IMG/VR virus record: IMGVR_UViG_3300029914_000061 | Coordinates: 1 to 42,015 of that record | Strand: one strand, 5' to 3' | DNA length: 42,015 nt | Source of the DNA: a virus | Part shown: piece after piece, positions 38,394-42,015 of the stretch | How positions within the stretch are numbered: the first letter of the stretch is position 1 | Layout of the letters: every line of letters begins with the position of its first letter | Notes under the pieces: generated by a model | The model's database searches: none | Told to the model about the DNA's origin: nothing | The model's input: only the letters and a program-made list of their open reading frames with translations | Program-made: the position numbers and the translations under genes

Positions 38394-38600
38394 TTAGTGG
38401 TTCTGGTTGTAGATAAAGAGTTCTAGGCCGTAACACGCCCATTGCATTTCGAGGCTTGCTTGCCCGCTTGTTTCGATCCGCCATAGCTTCGACGTTGACA
38501 CTCCCAGCAATTGCGCGGCGCGCTCTTGTGTGAGACTGCAACGCTTGCGCCACGCTTCAAGATCGTAGGGCACTGTTGACGACTTAATTTGTTTTGGCAT
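38394..38600 (-). CDS. 68-aa Cro/XRE-type regulator
   Basis: ATG at 38600 behind AAGGTGCAAC. Residues 13-48 form an XRE helix-turn-helix: LEAWRKRCSLTQERAAQLLG then VSTSKLWRIETSG, with the S-L-T-Q-E-x-A-A-x-x-L-G core. The remaining C-terminal part (LEMQWACYGLELFIYNQNH) could dimerise. The gene lies directly downstream of a strong promoter with two palindromic operator-like sites, the arrangement of an autoregulated phage Cro or repressor. Confidence 0.82.
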   Translation of the reverse strand: MPKQIKSSTVPYDLEAWRKRCSLTQERAAQLLGVSTSKLWRIETSGQASLEMQWACYGLELFIYNQNH

Positions 38601-38619
38601 GTTGCACCTTGTGTTTTGT

Positions 38620-38670
38620 ATAATACCTAACTTGTCACACTTGACAAGCTTTATTTTTGACTTTTGTCAA
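38620..38670 (-). promoter_or_regulatory. Promoter with two palindromic operators before the Cro-like gene
   Basis: Minus strand: TTGTCA (38642-38647), 16 bp, TATTAT (38620-38625). Two perfect palindromes overlie or flank it: CTTGTCA-CACT-TGACAAG (38631-38648), covering the -35, and TTGAC-TTTT-GTCAA (38657-38670), just upstream. Both are built from TTGAC/GTCAA half-sites. This closely fits operators for the adjacent XRE-type protein, with one blocking the promoter. The second palindrome overlaps the stop of the upstream gene. Confidence 0.75.
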
Positions 38671-38894
38671 TCTTCTTTATTCCACCAGTATTCTGGCACG
38701 TTAACAGTTTTTATATACATCGTATCAGACCATTCTTGTGCCGTTGTGGCCTTGTTGACGCGCAAGCATACCTCGCAAGCTATTATGACGCCTTCGCTGT
38801 ATGGCTTCCCCGCTACCTTCAAGGCCTGCTCTTTAGCCCGCGCCGCTAGAACAGCCTCGCGGTCACTTTCCGTAAAGCAATTAGGATTTTTCAT
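38667..38894 (-). CDS. 75-aa CxxC protein
   Basis: ATG at 38894 behind AAGGGGAAAAGCCGG; the longer frame to 39038 shadows the next gene. IIACEVCLRV contains a C-x2-C pair, and C6 is another cysteine. The rest is a helix (TESDREAVLAARAKEQALKV) and a Trp-rich end (VPEYWWNKED). Possibly zinc-binding. Function unknown. Confidence 0.65.
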   Translation of the reverse strand: MKNPNCFTESDREAVLAARAKEQALKVAGKPYSEGVIIACEVCLRVNKATTAQEWSDTMYIKTVNVPEYWWNKED

Positions 38895-39096
38895 CCGGCT
38901 TTTCCCCTTCTGTTTCGGCGCGGAAGTTCCGACGCGCTTGGTTGGCAAGAGCGAGAAAATCCCAGCCGCGCAGTCGGCACAAGTGCATAAGATCACACAT
39001 AAAGTCCGAAGCCTCATCAGGATCAATAGGGCTTTCACTTTCTAGCCAATGCTGAATTGTGCGGGTAACCCATGCAGCCTTCTGTTCATTGGTCAT
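38881..39096 (-). CDS. 71-aa hypothetical protein
   Basis: ATG at 39096. The product (MTNEQKAAWVTRTIQHWLES...) is a small all-helical protein with two cysteines (DFMCDLMHLCRLRGWDFLAL) and a charged C-terminus. Starts and stops overlap both neighbours by 11 to 14 bp, so it is part of a tightly packed leftward run. Function unknown. Confidence 0.65.
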   Translation of the reverse strand: MTNEQKAAWVTRTIQHWLESESPIDPDEASDFMCDLMHLCRLRGWDFLALANQARRNFRAETEGEKPDEKS

Positions 39097-39304
39097 TGTT
39101 TACGGCCTCCCATAAAAATTGATGCAGCACTTCTCTAATTGTTAAACCTTCCACTTGCGCTAGTGCTTCAAAACATTCGGCATAAACGCTTCCGGCCTGA
39201 ATAGCCCCAAAATCAGAAGGAAACATACCTTCCGTATCAGACTTTAAGAGCCTTATAAGGGCATCGCGTAGGGCGTTTTCGTTAGCTGTGTATTGGGTTT
39301 TCAT
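39086..39304 (-). CDS. 72-aa hypothetical protein
   Basis: ATG at 39304 behind AAGGCTAAAACC, preferred over a start at 39349 that lies in the upstream gene. The product (MKTQYTANENALRDALIRLL...) is mostly helical with a short acidic loop. Only 4 bp separate it from the 123-aa gene. Function unknown. Confidence 0.6.
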   Translation of the reverse strand: MKTQYTANENALRDALIRLLKSDTEGMFPSDFGAIQAGSVYAECFEALAQVEGLTIREVLHQFLWEAVNNDQ

Positions 39305-39308
39305 GGTT

Positions 39309-39680
39309 TTAGCCTTCAAGATAAAGTTTACCGTTATTGCCCAAAACAAGCGACAGTTGCCCGAATGCTTCCGCCGCCTTTGTCAGGGCTTCGCCAACCT
39401 CTAGGGTATAGTCCCTATCCCAAAAGCCCGCGCCGTGATAGTTGCGAGTTAACCAAAAGTCGTGGCCGTTCTGGTCACATGTGCCCGCTTGATCAAGCAA
39501 GGCTTTGTTGACCAGTTCGAAGCATGCGCAGTCGGACACGATCTTATCGACCGTCTCGGGGGCGAAGTCAGGAAACGCCTTACCTTGTATGGCCTCGTCA
39601 GCGTCCGGCCCTGCATCGGTGAAGAAGATCGCATCAACATAGGCCCGCGTGAAAACACTTAAGTCTTTATGTTCAAGCAT
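39309..39680 (-). CDS. 123-aa phage protein, HDFxLTRxxHGxGFWDR type
   Basis: ATG at 39680. The stretch NGHDFWLTRNYHGAGFWDRD (residues 71-90) is a motif I associate with a widespread but unassigned family of small proteins in phage early regions. The N-terminal half (YVDAIFFTDAGPDADEAI) and C-terminal helix (EALTKAAEAFGQLSLVL) complete a compact domain. The His/Asp content could suggest catalysis, but nothing is proven. Confidence 0.7.
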   Translation of the reverse strand: MLEHKDLSVFTRAYVDAIFFTDAGPDADEAIQGKAFPDFAPETVDKIVSDCACFELVNKALLDQAGTCDQNGHDFWLTRNYHGAGFWDRDYTLEVGEALTKAAEAFGQLSLVLGNNGKLYLEG

Positions 39681-39683
39681 GGT

Positions 39684-40196
39684 TTAGCCCTCCCTCTTTC
39701 CGTTTTTGTCAAAGGTGTATTCGTTGGCCCGAATGCCTTCTTCCAAGTACTCGCGCGAGGACATATAATCGGCTTCCTTTTGCAACATGCTTGCATACTC
39801 TTCCAGAATGGCGCGGAGAAACTCGCTGGCCAGTTCCTCCAACTCGTCCTCTGTCTCGGAAAAATCGTCGCTGTCCGGCATGCCGTCAACGATAGCTTTA
39901 ACCTTGGCCAGATAATCCTTGGCTGTTTTATAGCTGCCGCAAGTTTCCCCGTGCTCTTCCAAAATCTTTTCCGCACATGCGTCGGCGTGATTAATAAAAT
40001 CGCCTTCGGCGCGCTTGTTCCGGTCAAGATCAAAGCTCGTTATTCTTATGCCAACATGCGCGGCATCGTCATACGTGCTTTGCCACCATTCATTGTCAAA
40101 AGCTCCTTCTAAATACCAATTAAGCGCGCGCTCTTTGGCCTTTTCAGTTGGCAATTCGTCATATTCATAAACCGTTTTTGTGATTGTTTTAGGCAT
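39684..40196 (-). CDS. 170-aa phage protein (antitoxin-like family of unknown function)
   Basis: ATG at 40196 behind AAAGGAAAGTACC; ATG at 40223 is a possible alternative. The start MPKTITKTVYEYDELPTEKA, then KERALNWYLEGAFDNEWW, fits a small-protein family common in phages that is sometimes labelled antitoxin without proof. The rest is a helical domain (DYLAKVKAIVDGMPDSDDFS) with acidic character. The left edge of the right-hand terminal repeat (39943) cuts through this gene, which is why the left copy is partial. Confidence 0.75.
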   Translation of the reverse strand: MPKTITKTVYEYDELPTEKAKERALNWYLEGAFDNEWWQSTYDDAAHVGIRITSFDLDRNKRAEGDFINHADACAEKILEEHGETCGSYKTAKDYLAKVKAIVDGMPDSDDFSETEDELEELASEFLRAILEEYASMLQKEADYMSSREYLEEGIRANEYTFDKNGKREG

Positions 40197-40237
40197 GGTA
40201 CTTTCCTTTTTTTGTGTGGTCATGATCTTTGCCCCTT

Positions 40238-40324
40238 TTAGTTTGAGTAAACCGCGCGTAGCACTGTGGCCACAAACACGATCAAGAAAGTAATCCCGCC
40301 CGCTAGGGCTTCGCCGCGCGTCAT
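40238..40324 (-). CDS. 28-aa single-membrane-helix microprotein (right copy)
   Basis: Right-hand copy of the gene at 296-382, with identical sequence. Here it connects the 80-aa gene to the complete 170-aa gene. Its ATG overlaps the TGA of the 80-aa gene. Confidence 0.65.
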   Translation of the reverse strand: MTRGEALAGGITFLIVFVATVLRAVYSN

Positions 40325-40563
40325 ATTACTTTACCAGTGCTGAAAACTTCGATTGCGCTGCGCGGGCAGTGGTATGCTTTCTCAAGCTGTTCTTTCGCGT
40401 CCTCAATGCTTGCCGCCGCTAGGGACACTTTAAGCGCGGGCTTGCCCGTACTGTCAGGAGGTATGAAGCCAATGAAGCGGTAGCACTGAAAGGCCACAGG
40501 CTTGCCCTTAGGCTTGCGGGCGTGGTAGACCATTGTTGCTTCGTAATGGTTAGATGTTTTCAT
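40321..40563 (-). CDS. 80-aa phage protein of unknown function (right copy)
   Basis: Right-hand copy of 379-621, identical, with the same upstream promoter and paired TTGCATAGTGAA sites at 40564-40648. In a linear genome this is the copy joined to the leftward transcription unit. Confidence 0.75.
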   Translation of the reverse strand: MKTSNHYEATMVYHARKPKGKPVAFQCYRFIGFIPPDSTGKPALKVSLAAASIEDAKEQLEKAYHCPRSAIEVFSTGKVI

Positions 40564-40648
40564 TTTAGCACCTTTTGTTACCTTTTAGTGTACTTGTTAC
40601 CGTTCACTATGCAAGGATCATAGTTTATAGCTATTCACTATGCAAGGA
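40564..40648 (-). promoter_or_regulatory. Right copy of promoter with paired operator-like sites
   Basis: Identical to 622-706: minus-strand TTGCAT, 17 bp, TATGAT, with TTGCATAGTGAA copies at 40603-40617 and 40634-40648. Confidence 0.6.
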
Positions 40649-40930
40649 CATAATGGGTAATTTTATTGCTTTTTGCAAAATATCCCGCGAGGCCCGCGCT
40701 ATGGCCGGATAAGCTTCGCGCGGTATCATGCGCCGCCCTGTCGCGCACTGGTAGACCATAGCAGGGCTAAGCGCCACGATGTTCTCAAGCTCGCGCACAC
40801 TTAGCCCCTTGCTATGCGGCAGGTCAAGGTCACTAAGAGCAAGCAACACGCGCCGATACAGCTCGTTTGTAGGGTTATTCGTTCGCCAGCTCAACAGTTG
40901 CTTGGCCCGCTGCCGCTTAGTTTTGACCAT
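40631..40930 (-). CDS. 99-aa helix-turn-helix-like regulator (right copy)
   Basis: Right-hand copy of 689-988, identical in protein sequence. It overlaps the 64-aa HTH gene by 14 bp as in the left copy. Confidence 0.6.
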   Translation of the reverse strand: MVKTKRQRAKQLLSWRTNNPTNELYRRVLLALSDLDLPHSKGLSVRELENIVALSPAMVYQCATGRRMIPREAYPAIARASRDILQKAIKLPIMSLHSE

Positions 40931-41111
40931 TGGCTAACCTTTCAACCCAGCGCTCTATTTCCGGCCAGTGCTTGGACGGGATAGGATATTTATGCCGGAA
41001 CCAGTTGCACACGTTCGGCTGTGTTGTGCCAAGGTATGCGGCAATATCCCCTTGCGTCCTGCCAGTTTGCACCAACAAGGCTAAATATTTATTGCTGATT
41101 TGCATGCTCAT
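40917..41111 (-). CDS. 64-aa Cro/YdaS-like HTH protein (right copy)
   Basis: Right-hand copy of 975-1169, identical. The ATG at 41111 overlaps the TGA of the 94-aa gene. Confidence 0.75.
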   Translation of the reverse strand: MSMQISNKYLALLVQTGRTQGDIAAYLGTTQPNVCNWFRHKYPIPSKHWPEIERWVERLANGQN

Positions 41112-41392
41112 GGCTTTAGCCACGGCAGCTGGGCGTCAAACTCTTTGCCAAGCGGAACAGATATGTCAATTTCTCCCAGCTGCGCAGCTTCCGCCGCCAG
41201 CTTTTTGTCCATGGGCGTTTGCTTGTATGTAGCCTCCCGCGTAACTGGCAGTTTATTTTGTGCCAAGTGCTCTACTAACACAAGGCGGGCGTATGCGGCG
41301 GGCTTCATAAATTTTTGAGCTGCAAGGCTTTCAAATTCACTTAGCCACGTCGGCGCTACGGTAATCACTAATTTAACGCTGTTTTTTTCCAT
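41108..41392 (-). CDS. 94-aa RHH-like regulator (right copy)
   Basis: Right-hand copy of 1166-1450, identical, including the AAAAGGAG ribosome site and the upstream inverted repeat (41422-41480). This is the start of the leftward unit as it appears in the linear map. Confidence 0.6.
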   Translation of the reverse strand: MEKNSVKLVITVAPTWLSEFESLAAQKFMKPAAYARLVLVEHLAQNKLPVTREATYKQTPMDKKLAAEAAQLGEIDISVPLGKEFDAQLPWLKP

Positions 41393-42015
41393 TTTTACTA
41401 CTCCTTTTTGGGGTTGATTTGAATACGTTTTATACTGGTTTTGAGTACGCTGCAACTCCTTTTTGTATACAAAACGTATTGTTTTTTACCACGGCACTTT
41501 GCATGAATGCGTGTTTTTTAGCTCAAAATGCCTGTTTTTAGCCCATGAGTGCATGTTTTTGCAAAGTGACTACGCGAGCATGGAATAATGTAACCCATTG
41601 ATTTTGCTATTGGGTAATTTTATTGCGGGTATGTGTCATAGTGAGAGGTTGCACGCATGGGCATTGAATTGTTTGGCAAATTCGCCATGAAGTACTGATT
41701 TATAACTGAATTCAAAAACAGGGGTACCCTGCACAGAAAGAAATTGCAGAAAAAGAGAAAAACAAAATTTCTCTAGTATATATGTTTTAGGATTTAGTTA
41801 TTATTATAGACATCATGGTCACACCACCACCAAAAAACTAAACAATTCAACGCCTTAAAGCCTAACACAAATAAACATTGGGCATACCCCGCTTAACCCC
41901 TTGAAACAAAACAATTTCCTTTGCGTGCATATTGAATGTAGTTAACAAAAGGTTAACAGCATTCATGCAAAGTGCATGGTTATATTTTTATTTTAAAAAA
42001 CACCATAAAATAGCT
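41393..42015. other. Right copy of the gene-free control region (partial)
   Basis: Repeats 1451-2073 with the one base change at 41891. It contains the operator pair, the AT-rich core and the GTTAAC dyad, but ends just before the rightward promoter. No gene is seen. Confidence 0.6.
41422..41480 (-). promoter_or_regulatory. Right copy of inverted-repeat operator
   Basis: Identical to 1480-1538: inverted AATACGTTTT arms and the 14-bp palindrome TTTTGTATACAAAA over the putative promoter of the RHH-like gene. Confidence 0.55.

Larger units (their letters stand above)
39943..42015. repeat. Right copy of 2,073-bp terminal direct repeat
   Basis: Second copy of bases 1-2073. Here the genes of the repeat are continuous with the rest of the leftward unit, and the gene cut off at base 1 is intact (39684-40196). 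The copy ends just before the -35 element of the rightward promoter seen at 2073-2101, so that promoter is complete only at the left end. The single A/G difference (1949/41891) may be a read error or population variation. Confidence 0.97.

Noticed and set aside
1-42015. A temperate phage with an integration module.
   Set aside because: Several repressor-like genes are present, but I found no integrase, excisionase, attachment site or partition genes, so lysogeny by integration is not supported.

Overview
The window reads as one complete tailed-phage genome of the podovirus type. It carries an N4gp56-type major capsid protein, a large terminase, a portal, a P22-like pair of tail-adaptor proteins (gp4/gp10 type), three large internal 'ejection'-type proteins and a lysis cassette. 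There is no contractile or long-tail machinery (no sheath, tape measure or baseplate hub). The replication genes are phage-encoded: a family A DNA polymerase without a 5' nuclease, a primase-helicase fusion, an SNF2-like helicase, a VRR-NUC nuclease and a Cas4/RecB-like nuclease. I see no integrase, RNA polymerase, tRNA, CRISPR array or transposase. The host is probably a Gram-negative bacterium (ejection proteins, a Sec signal peptide on a fibre-like protein), but the sequence does not identify it.

Layout. Bases 1-2073 are repeated at 39943-42015 with a single difference (A at 1949, G at 41891), so the unique genome is 39,942 bp. It is either flanked by a long direct terminal repeat or circularly closed with a long overlap. 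A control region of about 1.2 kb without genes (1451-2682) separates two opposed transcription units. Rightward genes (2683-25139) are, in order: small virion-like proteins and a fibre with a signal peptide; KTSC protein, terminase and portal; scaffold and capsid; tail adaptors and a collar-domain fibre; lysis genes; a GNAT-like protein; three ejection proteins; a PurD-like ATP-grasp enzyme. A strong bidirectional terminator at 25140-25171 meets the leftward unit. Leftward genes run from the regulatory genes inside the repeat (41392) down to 25196: three small DNA-binding-type proteins, then many tiny genes, a Cro-like regulator with its own promoter and two operator-like palindromes, a train of ATGA-coupled mini-genes, a nucleotidyltransferase-like protein, DNA polymerase, nucleases, helicase, SSB-like protein, primase-helicase and finally a beta-rich virion- or lectin-like protein.

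How it fits together. The leftward unit looks early (regulation and replication) and the rightward unit late (packaging, virion, lysis). A recurrent 9-bp motif, TGCA(A/T)AGTG, sits on promoter-like sequences in the control region, in front of an early mini-operon inside the repeat, and in the promoter-like gap before the scaffold and capsid genes. I infer that one phage regulator coordinates these promoters. Several genes are too short for routine gene calling, including two single-membrane-helix microproteins whose ATG overlaps the stop codon of the previous gene. Functions given for hypothetical proteins rest on motifs read by eye; no database search was run.
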